A stretch of DNA of 25,788 nt, taken from assembly GCA_030445695.1 (NCBI GenBank), contig JASUTF010000013.1, positions 1-25,788 of the forward strand, given 5' to 3'. The notes under the pieces are model-generated. The model saw only the letters and a list, made by a program, of their open reading frames with translations, was not told the DNA's origin and searched no databases. The DNA is from Candidatus Iainarchaeum sp. (GTDB lineage: Archaea > Iainarchaeota > Iainarchaeia > JAADDC01). Below, piece after piece: positions 7,568 to 14,397 of this stretch; within the stretch, counting starts at the first letter, position 1, and each line of letters starts with the position of its first letter. The position numbers were made by a program, and so were the translations under genes.

Positions 7568-8779
7568 ATGGACGACGCAGTTCTCAAACGCCTCATCAGG
7601 GAGCTAGAGGGAATACGCGGCACGGGAACGCAGCTCATATCCCTCTACATCCCGCCAAATTACCCCCGGGGCGACATAATGAGCATGCTCACCGACGAGT
7701 ACAGCAAGGCGGGGAACATAAAGGACAAGACCACGAGAAAGAATGTCCAGGCAGCCCTCGCCAAGATAATGAACTACCTCAAGGCCATCGACTACAAGCT
7801 CCCCGAGAACGGCCTCGTCATCTTCTGCGGAAACGTGTCGCCGAAACCGGGGGAGCAGGACATCCGCCTCTTCTCCGTGGCACCTCCCCAGCCCGTTTCC
7901 AAGATTTATCGATGTGATTCTACGTTCTACCTTGATCCCCTTCGCGAGATGGCCAAACCAACAGAGTACTACGGCGTAATTGCCATGGACGGGAAGGAGG
8001 CAACCATAGCACTCATAAAGGGAAACGTCATAGACATTGTCTCCCGCATACGATCCCTGGCCCCTGGGAAGCACCACGCCGGTGGCCAGTCCGCCCGCCG
8101 ATTTGAGCGGCTAAGGGAGATAGCGGACCACGAATACCTGAAAAAGGTGGCAGACGAGGCGAAGGAGGCGTTCCTGGAACTCGGGGACAAGTTGAAGGGC
8201 ATAATACTGGCAGGTCCTGGTCCCAAGAAGAACGAGTTCTACAACAAGGACTACTTGGATCCCCGGCTCAAGGAGAAGATTTTGGGTATCGTGGACACGG
8301 GGTACACGAACGAGTACGGCATAAGGGAGGCGCTGGACAACGCACAGGACATATTACGGGACGCTGAGATCGTGCAGCAGAAGAAGGCGGTGGAGCAGTT
8401 CATAGGGGAGATCGTTAAGGGAGGACTCGCCGAGTACGGACTCAACAACGTCTACCAGGCATTGAAGGAGGGGCGGGTGGACACGCTCCTCGTGGTGGAG
8501 AGCGCGGAGGCGTGGCTCGGCAAATACGTATGTCCGAAGTGCGGGCACGAGGAGGAGCGTGTGGCCAAAAACGCAGAGGACCTGAAAAAACCGCTCAAAT
8601 GCCCTACATGCGGGGCGGAGATGGAGCTGGACGTCATAGAGGACGCCATAGAGGAGATGATTAAGCTCGCAGAGGATACTGGAGCGAAGGTGTTCTTCAT
8701 ATCCCCCGACACCGAGGAGGGACAGAAGATAGAGAGGGGATTCGGCGGGGTCGGGGCGCTGCTGAGGTATAAGGTATGA
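7568..8779 (+). CDS. prf1: Peptide chain release factor aRF1
   Basis: 403 residues, the usual aRF1 length. It recognises all stop codons in the ribosomal A site and triggers peptide release. Domain 1 (about 1-130) has GTGTQLISLYIPP, a stop-codon loop reading KAGNIKDK (residues 47-54) instead of the usual NIKS, and YRCDSTF (114-120), matching the YxCxxxF motif. Domain 2 has the catalytic GGQ at 172-174 in HHAGGQSARRFERLRE. Domain 3 carries an intact minidomain with CPKC (322-325) and CPTC (345-348). The stop TGA overlaps the ATG of the next gene by 4 nt. NIKD in place of NIKS is noteworthy and is treated as a finding. Identity is certain. Confidence 0.97.
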   Translation: MDDAVLKRLIRELEGIRGTGTQLISLYIPPNYPRGDIMSMLTDEYSKAGNIKDKTTRKNVQAALAKIMNYLKAIDYKLPENGLVIFCGNVSPKPGEQDIRLFSVAPPQPVSKIYRCDSTFYLDPLREMAKPTEYYGVIAMDGKEATIALIKGNVIDIVSRIRSLAPGKHHAGGQSARRFERLREIADHEYLKKVADEAKEAFLELGDKLKGIILAGPGPKKNEFYNKDYLDPRLKEKILGIVDTGYTNEYGIREALDNAQDILRDAEIVQQKKAVEQFIGEIVKGGLAEYGLNNVYQALKEGRVDTLLVVESAEAWLGKYVCPKCGHEEERVAKNAEDLKKPLKCPTCGAEMELDVIEDAIEEMIKLAEDTGAKVFFISPDTEEGQKIERGFGGVGALLRYKV

Positions 8780-10293
8780 AGATGCGCTACAGGGATCTGG
8801 CCGCCCGTGTGTTCGACGACGAGATCCGCTTCCCCGCGTTCCTGCCCAGCGTATACGGGCGAAATGTCCCAAACACGGAAGGCATTCTCGTCAACGTGTA
8901 CCGCATATGGACAGATAGGAATTACCGTACCGCCTCCTCAAAGGACATACATTCTTTCCTCTCGTTCAACGGTTTTGTCCTTCCCGAGAGCGGCTGGAAG
9001 CAGATAGACAAGTACGGGGATGAGGACGTTACCAACGAGGATCTCGTTCATCTCCAGGAGAGGATGGGCTTCCCGGTGGTGGCGCCACTCCCCGCAGGTA
9101 GGGTGGAGGACGCCATAATAAACGCGGGCCTTGCAAGGGAGATGACGGAAAAATCTCTCTTTCTCGAAATACCTGCATCGTGGACGGAAAAAGAGGTTTT
9201 AGCATTCGTTGAGGCAACCAAGGAGTGGGCATGGGGTTACGGAACGCATTCTGACGATCCAGAGTTCCTGGAAATGCTCCTTCGCGTGGTTCCAAGATCC
9301 AAAAAGATCGCAGTGCTCGGTATCCACCACCCTGCCATCATACCCGTCCTCGCGGCCATGGGAGCGGACGTGTTCTCCTCCGGTGCCCACGCCCGCTACG
9401 CCTCCAGGGGATTATACATAACCGATGCCTCCATCCGTCCCCTCTCCGAAATGGAAGAACTTCCCTGCAGCTGCAACGCCTGCGAAAATAGAGACCCCGA
9501 CGATCTGGAGAGGAACAGAGAGCTGCTGGAGAGGCACAACCTCAACGCGTTCCTCCTCGAAGTGAAGAGAACGCGAAACGCTATAGCAGAGGGCCGGCTC
9601 TACGAGTATGCCAGAAGGAGGGCAATGACCCACCCTGACATATATAGAAAGTTCCTGTTCGTCGTCAGGAGCGATTGGGTCCTTGAGAACCTGCCGTTTC
9701 CCAAGCAAAACAGCATATACCTGTTTGAAAACGAGTTCCGGCCCGAAATTGAGCTTGGAAAACGCCTGGCAAGGGAAAGGGGTGCAAACATTGACCATCT
9801 CGCCTTCACGTATCCCTTCGGGCAGACATATCCCCCAATGATCGAATCGCGGCCGGAGCCGGAAGATGTCGTCAGGGCCGTGTTCAGATACCAGTACGGC
9901 ATTGACGTGGACGTTTCATCACTCCGCTGGGAGCTTAGGAAGGGGATACCGAGAAAGATATTCATGGGGGAGACGTATATCGGTCTCATCCGGTTCGAGG
10001 ACGGCTTCTTCGTCCCCAGCATAGAGGGAGCACGCTGGTTAAAGGAACTTCTCCCACCCCCTCAGGGGAGGATAGTGGTGGATGAAGACGGCGTCCAGCA
10101 GGTCAGGAACAAGAGAACACCGCTCACGGACCACGTGCTGGACGTGGATCCCGGCCTCCGGCCGAACATGGAGGTTATCATCGTCGATGAGAACGACGGG
10201 GTCATCGCAACGGGCAAGTCCGTCCTCACTGCCCGCGAGGTGGCGGAGATTCCCCGCGTTCCCGCAGTGAAGGTACGTCACCGGGCGGTATGA
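8776..10293 (+). CDS. Archaeal tRNA-guanine transglycosylase homologue lacking catalytic aspartates
   Basis: 505 residues aligning over the whole length of archaeosine TGT (TgtA), which inserts preQ0 at G15 of tRNA. The TGT domain is followed by C1/C2 domains (about 345-420, with TYPFGQTYPP and PSIEGARWLKELLPPP) and a C-terminal PUA domain (about 430-505, with DPGLRPNMEVIIVDEND). The zinc site is kept: PCSCNAC (C231, C233, C236) and His254. The catalytic positions are not kept. The DSG general-acid/base motif reads PESG (Glu71), the DIPTPP base-binding loop is absent (PLPAGR), and the nucleophile FDS reads FSS (Ser201). The ArcS motif PCxxxKPY is also missing. It is thus probably a non-catalytic paralogue, and tRNA binding through PUA is likely. 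It is coupled to aRF1 by an ATGA overlap. Confidence 0.88.
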   Translation: MKMRYRDLAARVFDDEIRFPAFLPSVYGRNVPNTEGILVNVYRIWTDRNYRTASSKDIHSFLSFNGFVLPESGWKQIDKYGDEDVTNEDLVHLQERMGFPVVAPLPAGRVEDAIINAGLAREMTEKSLFLEIPASWTEKEVLAFVEATKEWAWGYGTHSDDPEFLEMLLRVVPRSKKIAVLGIHHPAIIPVLAAMGADVFSSGAHARYASRGLYITDASIRPLSEMEELPCSCNACENRDPDDLERNRELLERHNLNAFLLEVKRTRNAIAEGRLYEYARRRAMTHPDIYRKFLFVVRSDWVLENLPFPKQNSIYLFENEFRPEIELGKRLARERGANIDHLAFTYPFGQTYPPMIESRPEPEDVVRAVFRYQYGIDVDVSSLRWELRKGIPRKIFMGETYIGLIRFEDGFFVPSIEGARWLKELLPPPQGRIVVDEDGVQQVRNKRTPLTDHVLDVDPGLRPNMEVIIVDENDGVIATGKSVLTAREVAEIPRVPAVKVRHRAV

Positions 10294-10774
10294 TGCCGGA
10301 AACCCCGCGGGGATCCTCCAGTATGAGCGTGAACCTCTCTTTACCGTCCTTGGCCCTTTTGATCCACTCAAGCAGCTCTTCCTTCCTCTTTCTTGCCTCT
10401 TCCGTCTCGGGAATCACTTTTCGGAGTGCGTCCTCAAAGCGGTCCAGAACGCCTTCCACGGTGGTTATGAACCCATTGGAGAATGGACCGGGATGCAGCT
10501 CCAGCCCCGACTCAGGTATCTCAAGACGGCCAGATGACGCTCGAACAACCACGTAGTTCAACTTCTCCGGGGCATCAACATCCAGCCGATCCGTTTTATG
10601 CCCCCTGTCCTCCAGCTCGATCACGTCCGTATGCGTATAACCGCAGGAACGGCACTTGGACGTCATGATCACTGCCCTGCCGAAGTGCGGCAGTTCCTTC
10701 TCGACAACAACCGTGCGCAACGTCTTTTTCCCGCACGCCGGGCAGAGGGCGTCCTCTATAACTTGGGGCTCCAC
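10226..10774 (-). CDS. ZPR1-type zinc finger protein
   Basis: 182 residues from a GTG at 10774 (VEPQVIEDALCPACGKK). A single ZPR1 module is visible: the zinc finger CPAC at about 11-14, paired with CRSC about 30 residues later (SKCRSCGYTHTDV). The alpha/beta part then contains NYVVVRASSGRLEIPESGLEL and FTLILEDPRGVSGI. Eukaryotic ZPR1 has two such modules and acts as a chaperone/adaptor for eEF1A; archaeal single-module proteins are uncharacterised. The frame continues upstream to 10894, but the shared promoter core (10795-10803) lies there, so I use the leaderless GTG. The last ~22 residues overlap the convergent TGT-like gene by 68 nt, an unusually long antisense overlap. Confidence 0.87.
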   Translation of the reverse strand: MEPQVIEDALCPACGKKTLRTVVVEKELPHFGRAVIMTSKCRSCGYTHTDVIELEDRGHKTDRLDVDAPEKLNYVVVRASSGRLEIPESGLELHPGPFSNGFITTVEGVLDRFEDALRKVIPETEEARKRKEELLEWIKRAKDGKERFTLILEDPRGVSGIIPPGDVPSLRERGESPPPRGQ

Positions 10775-10794
10775 GAGAAAACACGGCGCAAAGT

Positions 10795-10803
10795 GGTAAA
10801 AAA
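10795..10803. promoter_or_regulatory. Shared bidirectional promoter core between ZPR1 and first thioredoxin-fold gene
   Basis: GGTAAAAAAG region, read TTTTTTACC on the minus strand. It lies 21-29 nt before GTG 10774 (minus) and 22-30 nt before ATG 10825 (plus). It is the only AT-rich block in the 50-nt spacer. Confidence 0.55.
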
Positions 10804-10824
10804 GCTTTGCAGGAAATGTCCTAC

Positions 10825-12168
10825 ATGCCACGCAAAAAGAGTGTGAAGAAGGAGGAAAAACCGAAGGAAACAGCAAAAAAGGAGGCCGTGCCAAAGAAAG
10901 GCACGGAGAAGAAGGTGAAACCCGCCAAGGGCATCGGAGGTAACCCTTACGTTATTGCGGGCATCGTGCTCCTTGCCTTTGCCCTGGGTATCGGCATTGG
11001 CTACGTCCTCATGGGCAACCAGGGGGCAACGCCATCGGGCGGGGGCGCAAGGGCGATCCTCCTCGCGGACGACCAGTGTGATATCTGTACGGAGGGCGTA
11101 AACCAGGTCGTGAGCATTTTGGACCAGCGGTTCAACTTCTCCGGCATACCCAGAGAAACCATCAGCGTGCAGAGCAAAGAAGGTGAGAAGATATACAGGA
11201 AGCTCCTCGAGAACAACGTGAACATCGTCCCGCTCATCCTTCTCGAGGGAAACGTCGAGGGGACGGACTTCTACAAGACGCTAAACACCATGCTGGCACA
11301 GTACGGCGGCGCGAGTCGGTTCCTCATGAAGGCGGGGGACTACTACGTCCTGCTCCCCGACTGGCCCTACCGTCTATACAACCCGGACCAGCCGGAGACG
11401 AAGATCCTGCTCCAGGGAGACGAAACAGTAAGGACAATGCTTGAACCGTTTATCTACCGCTCCGTTGTAAACGCCGTGATAGTAGAAGAGGATGCGCCGG
11501 AGGGCTATGTGCTCCGTGTTGAGGCGCCAGAACACATACTTAACACACTGAAGCAGGCATTCAGCGGTGCAGAAATTGAAGGGAACGCCGCAGTAATTAA
11601 GAAGATGAAAGAGGTCAACGTGGAACTCTTCGTGATGTCCTTCTGCCCCTACGGAAACCAGGCGGAGGAGATCATACCACAGATCAAGGAGAAGTTCGGC
11701 GATAGGGTGCGCATCATACCGCACTACATCATAACAGATCTTGGCAACAACCAGTTCCGCTCCCTGCACGGCGATCAGGAGCTCCATCAGGACGTGCGGG
11801 AGGTCTGTGTCTACAAGCTCTTCGGCGAGGACGCATGGCTGAACTTTGTTCTGGCCATAAACAAGAGTTGCAGCGCATCGAACGCCGACTCCTGTTGGGA
11901 GAACGTGGTAAGGGATCTGAACCTCGATGTCGACGCCATCAAGGAGTGCTACGACAACGAATTCGCGAGTATCGCCTCTGAGGAGGCAAGGATCAGCCAG
12001 CTAAAGGGCGTCACGGGATCTCCGACGACGCTCATCGGCGGATGGTACAGGGCGGACATAAGAGACCCCAACTTCCCGGCACTGCTCTGCTCGTTCATGG
12101 AGAACCCGCCGGAGGGTGCCTGTGAAGGAAAAATTGAAGTAAAGGCGGCCAGTGGCAGTTGCGGCTAA
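10825..12168 (+). CDS. Membrane-anchored protein with two thioredoxin-like domains (GILT-like C-terminal domain)
   Basis: 447 residues from ATG 10825 (MPRKKSVKKEEK). In-frame ATG 10816 and TTG 10807 are too close to the TATA-like box. A Lys-rich cytoplasmic N-terminus (1-36) precedes one membrane helix (about 42-63), so the rest is outside the cell. Domain 1 carries a redox-type CDIC (85-88). Domain 2 begins NVELFVMSFCPYGNQ, with Cys274 but Gly277 where a second Cys would sit. It also has HGDQELHQDVREVC (315-328), which resembles the GILT signature CQHGxxECxxNxxxxC. Further cysteines (about 10 in all outside the membrane) and SPTTLIGG, the cis-Pro-type loop of thioredoxin folds, follow. It is likely a thiol oxidoreductase or isomerase for exported proteins; the exact reaction is unknown. 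Confidence 0.82.
   Translation: MPRKKSVKKEEKPKETAKKEAVPKKGTEKKVKPAKGIGGNPYVIAGIVLLAFALGIGIGYVLMGNQGATPSGGGARAILLADDQCDICTEGVNQVVSILDQRFNFSGIPRETISVQSKEGEKIYRKLLENNVNIVPLILLEGNVEGTDFYKTLNTMLAQYGGASRFLMKAGDYYVLLPDWPYRLYNPDQPETKILLQGDETVRTMLEPFIYRSVVNAVIVEEDAPEGYVLRVEAPEHILNTLKQAFSGAEIEGNAAVIKKMKEVNVELFVMSFCPYGNQAEEIIPQIKEKFGDRVRIIPHYIITDLGNNQFRSLHGDQELHQDVREVCVYKLFGEDAWLNFVLAINKSCSASNADSCWENVVRDLNLDVDAIKECYDNEFASIASEEARISQLKGVTGSPTTLIGGWYRADIRDPNFPALLCSFMENPPEGACEGKIEVKAASGSCG
12068..12084. other. Placeholder-free note: no separate element here; end of domain 2
   Basis: This short stretch encodes part of the C-terminal segment of the first thioredoxin-fold protein (NFPAL). It carries no independent signal and is listed only to state that the region up to the inverted repeat at 12168 is coding. 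Confidence 0.2.
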
Positions 12169-12198
12169 GGGTTTTAACAACCCTCTCTCCATTTTTTT
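12168..12198 (+). terminator. Inverted repeat plus T-run between the two thioredoxin-fold genes
   Basis: AGGGTT (12168-12173), spacer TTAAC, AACCCT (12179-12184): a perfect 6-bp inverted repeat that begins at the last base of the TAA stop. A run of seven T (12192-12198) follows 7 nt later. The T-run could end transcription of the first gene. The central TTTTAAC also lies 23-30 nt before ATG 12202 and can be the TATA box of the second gene, so the repeat may instead be an operator around that box. Confidence 0.45.
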
Positions 12199-12201
12199 CT
12201 C

Positions 12202-13599
12202 ATGGCGAAGAACGAAAAGGCAGGGCAACTGCTTGTTCTGCTGGGAGGATTCGTGCTCGGTGTAATTGTTGCCATAATCGCAACGCACCCGCCAAACACC
12301 GGCACGTTCTACAGCAGAAGCGTGATCGTGCTCTACGACCCGAACTGCGACATATGCACGCCCGAACTGAACAGGGTCGTACAGTTCATGGAGAATAACT
12401 TACCCTCTGCAAAGAACGTCACGTTTATCTGGCAGGACGTGAGAAGCGGCGCAGGAGCAAGGAAGTACGTAGAACTTGTGGAAGAGAGAAACGTGAACCT
12501 CGTCCCCCTGGTGCTGTTCACGAAGGACCTCGAGGATACGGACTTCTTCAAGGAGCTCAACGAGGCGTTTGCCGCCTCGGGGGGGATAGGTGCGAACCTC
12601 ATTGACGTGGGCAAATACTACGCTCTGAGACCGCGGTGGCCAACCCGCCGCTACGTGCCGGGCAAGCCGGAAGTCAGGGTCACCGTGCTGGCAAGCAGAG
12701 GGGTGGACGTAAACAACATAAAGTCGCTCCTCTACCTCTCCGCTGACAACGTGGTAGTAGACGTGAAGGAGACCAACGATACAGTCCTCAGAATCGAGGC
12801 AACGCCCGAGATCATTGCAGCGATTGCCCCCTACTTCCCCCTTGCGAGAGTGGCGGGAGGGGTGCTGGAGGTTCCGAAGATTGTTGTGACCGTCTTCGCA
12901 AGGCCCGACTTTGCCGAGCCGGTGGAGAACGTGTTGAAGAACGCCGGAATAGAGGCAAACGTGCAGACAACGCTCTACGGAACATACGTGCTGGCAAACA
13001 TCGTGACGGACTACCCGGACCTCGTGGGCAAGCTCTTCCCGGGGGCCAAATACTACCAGAACGGCATCTCCATTACAAGGGATGAGACGCTGAACATTGA
13101 CCTCTTCCTGGCAGGGGACGAGAACGAGTGGATAGACGAGCTGAACAGGATCGTGTCCCTCACGAGAACCGACGGGGGCTACAGGGTCTTCGTCGTGCCC
13201 CACTACGCGGCGGGGCTTCAGGGAGGGAACGTCATATTCCCGGGAGGCCAGGACGCGTTCAACAGGGCCGTTGCGGAGTACTGTGCATACCTGAACGCAC
13301 CTGCCAAGTGGACCGAGTTCGTCTCCTCCTTCAGGGCCTGCGGTGGAACGGCCGACTGCATAGAGAGCGTCTCTAAACAGTTGAGCATTGACGCGGATAG
13401 GATAACGAACTGTGCACAAACGTCATCCAACCAGATCCTGCAGTTCTTCATAAACGATACCGCGCAGAACAGGGTGACGAAAACATCCGCGCTCATAAAC
13501 GGGTGGCTCTACGTGGATGAACCGGATCGCCTGAAGGATTACGTATGTGCCATGCTTTCGTTCCCGCCTGAAGAACTCTGCGGGGGTGAGGTGCAATGA
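12202..13599 (+). CDS. Membrane-anchored thioredoxin-fold paralogue with degenerate second domain
   Basis: 465 residues; tandem paralogue of the preceding gene. One N-terminal membrane helix (about 8-28) is followed by domain 1 with CDIC (49-52) in YDPNCDICTPELNRVV, close to the neighbour's DDQCDICTEGVNQVV. Shared stretches continue, for example NVNLVPLVLF against NVNIVPLILL, and RPRWPTRRY against LPDWPYRLY. Where the neighbour has CPYG, this protein reads NIDLFLAGDENEWIDE, so the second active site is gone. An extra segment of roughly 70 residues (about 230-295) precedes it. Several C-terminal cysteines remain (YCAYL, FRACGG, DCIE, NCAQ, YVCAM, LCGG). It probably kept a CxxC redox or binding role while the second domain diverged. 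The stop overlaps the next ATG by 4 nt. Confidence 0.8.
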   Translation: MAKNEKAGQLLVLLGGFVLGVIVAIIATHPPNTGTFYSRSVIVLYDPNCDICTPELNRVVQFMENNLPSAKNVTFIWQDVRSGAGARKYVELVEERNVNLVPLVLFTKDLEDTDFFKELNEAFAASGGIGANLIDVGKYYALRPRWPTRRYVPGKPEVRVTVLASRGVDVNNIKSLLYLSADNVVVDVKETNDTVLRIEATPEIIAAIAPYFPLARVAGGVLEVPKIVVTVFARPDFAEPVENVLKNAGIEANVQTTLYGTYVLANIVTDYPDLVGKLFPGAKYYQNGISITRDETLNIDLFLAGDENEWIDELNRIVSLTRTDGGYRVFVVPHYAAGLQGGNVIFPGGQDAFNRAVAEYCAYLNAPAKWTEFVSSFRACGGTADCIESVSKQLSIDADRITNCAQTSSNQILQFFINDTAQNRVTKTSALINGWLYVDEPDRLKDYVCAMLSFPPEELCGGEVQ

Positions 13600-14249
13600 A
13601 GATACGGTATTTGGGTCACGCTGCGTTCCAGATCATAGGATCGAAGAACATCGTTATCGATCCGTTCCTCACGGGCAACCCAGTGGCGGCAGAGCAGGAG
13701 GGAACGCCCGATCTGATACTTGTCACGCATGCACACGGGGATCACCTCGGGGACGCGGTGGAAATGTCCAAACGTTCCGGCGCGCCCATCGTCTGCATGT
13801 ATGATATCGCACAGCACATACGGGGCGTTCAGGCATACGGCATGAACTACGGGCCGGCGAAGATAGAGGGCATCGACATCGTCATGGTCCCCGCCTGGCA
13901 CTCCTCGTCCATGGGCGGGCAGGAGGTCGGCAATCCAGCGGGCTTCATCGTCAAGATGGACGGGAAGACGGTCTACCACGCAGGGGACACGTTCGTCTTC
14001 GGCGATATGGCCCTGTTTAACGAGTTGTATGGGCCGATAGATGTGGCGCTCCTACCCATCGGCGGCTACTTCACCATGGGCCCAAGGGAGGCGGCGAAGG
14101 CCGTGGAACTACTGAAGCCCAGAATCGTCGTTCCCATGCACTACAACACGTTCCCGCCCATCCGCCAGGACCCGGAGGAGTTCAGGAAACTTGTAGGAGA
14201 TAAAGCAGAGGTCAGAATCCTGAAGCCGGGGGAGGAACTGGACATCTAA
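13596..14249 (+). CDS. UPF0173 metal-dependent hydrolase (metallo-beta-lactamase fold)
   Basis: 217 residues. The N-terminal MKIRYLGHAAFQI and DPFLTGNP are typical of UPF0173. The metal-binding motif is VTHAHGDHLGD, with further ligands in VPAWHSS, YHAGDT and VPMHYNTFP, so the di-metal site looks complete. The physiological substrate of this family is not established. The ATG overlaps the stop of the thioredoxin-fold gene (ATGA, 13596-13599), with GGGTGAGGTG just upstream as ribosome site. It is thus in the same operon, although a link to thiol chemistry is only contextual. Confidence 0.92.
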   Translation: MKIRYLGHAAFQIIGSKNIVIDPFLTGNPVAAEQEGTPDLILVTHAHGDHLGDAVEMSKRSGAPIVCMYDIAQHIRGVQAYGMNYGPAKIEGIDIVMVPAWHSSSMGGQEVGNPAGFIVKMDGKTVYHAGDTFVFGDMALFNELYGPIDVALLPIGGYFTMGPREAAKAVELLKPRIVVPMHYNTFPPIRQDPEEFRKLVGDKAEVRILKPGEELDI

Positions 14250-14252
14250 CCC

Positions 14253-14264
14253 TTTTTAATTTTC
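14253..14264 (+). promoter_or_regulatory. TATA-like box of the tRNA gene
   Basis: CTTTTTAATTTT lies 22-33 nt before the first base of the tRNA (14286), the expected archaeal promoter distance. It starts 4 nt after the stop of the upstream hydrolase gene. Confidence 0.55.
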
Positions 14265-14285
14265 CTCCCTTTACTCTTTTGGCAC

Positions 14286-14397
14286 GGGGCCGTAGCTCAG
14301 CCTGGTCAGAGCGTCGGTCTTATAAGACCCGCTCTGAGACACACGTCTCCGGGTTGAGGAAAACCGAAGGTCCGGGGTTCAAATCCCCGCGGCCCCA
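14286..14397 (+). tRNA. tRNA-Ile (anticodon UAU) with a 37-nt intron
   Basis: Acceptor GGGGCCG pairs fully with CGGCCCC (14390-14396), discriminator A at 14397; CCA is not encoded. The D arm GCTC/GAGC and the T arm CGGGG-TTCAAAT-CCCCG are perfect. The anticodon stem TCGGT (14314-14318) pairs only with ACCGA (14363-14367), which requires removal of an intron at 14325-14361. The loop is then CTTATA plus A, with U33 and anticodon TAT at 14321-14323. The intron is at the canonical 37/38 site. It gives bulge-helix-bulge geometry: outer stem, 3-nt bulge 14360-14362, central helix 14319-14322 with 14356-14359 (one mismatch), 3-nt bulge 14323-14325, inner helix GACCCG/CGGGTT, and hairpin GAGAC-ACAC-GTCTC. 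Confidence 0.93.
14325..14361 (+). other. Archaeal tRNA intron (bulge-helix-bulge substrate)
   Basis: 37 nt. It folds into helix 14326-14331 with 14350-14355, a one-sided CTCT bulge (14332-14335) and a 5-bp hairpin 14336-14340/14345-14349 with loop ACAC. Both predicted cuts (after 14324 and after 14361) fall after the second base of a 3-nt bulge, as the archaeal splicing endonuclease prefers. Confidence 0.82.

Noticed and set aside
12068-12084. Entry in the feature list for a stretch inside the first thioredoxin-fold gene
   Set aside because: It carries no independent signal; readers should ignore that low-confidence entry and treat the region as plain coding sequence of the gene at 10825-12168.
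12400-13419. 339-codon minus-strand frame opposite the second thioredoxin-fold gene
   Set aside because: It is a shadow frame of a GC-rich gene with real features on the plus strand (anchor, CDIC motif); the antisense product has no recognisable motif or membrane pattern.
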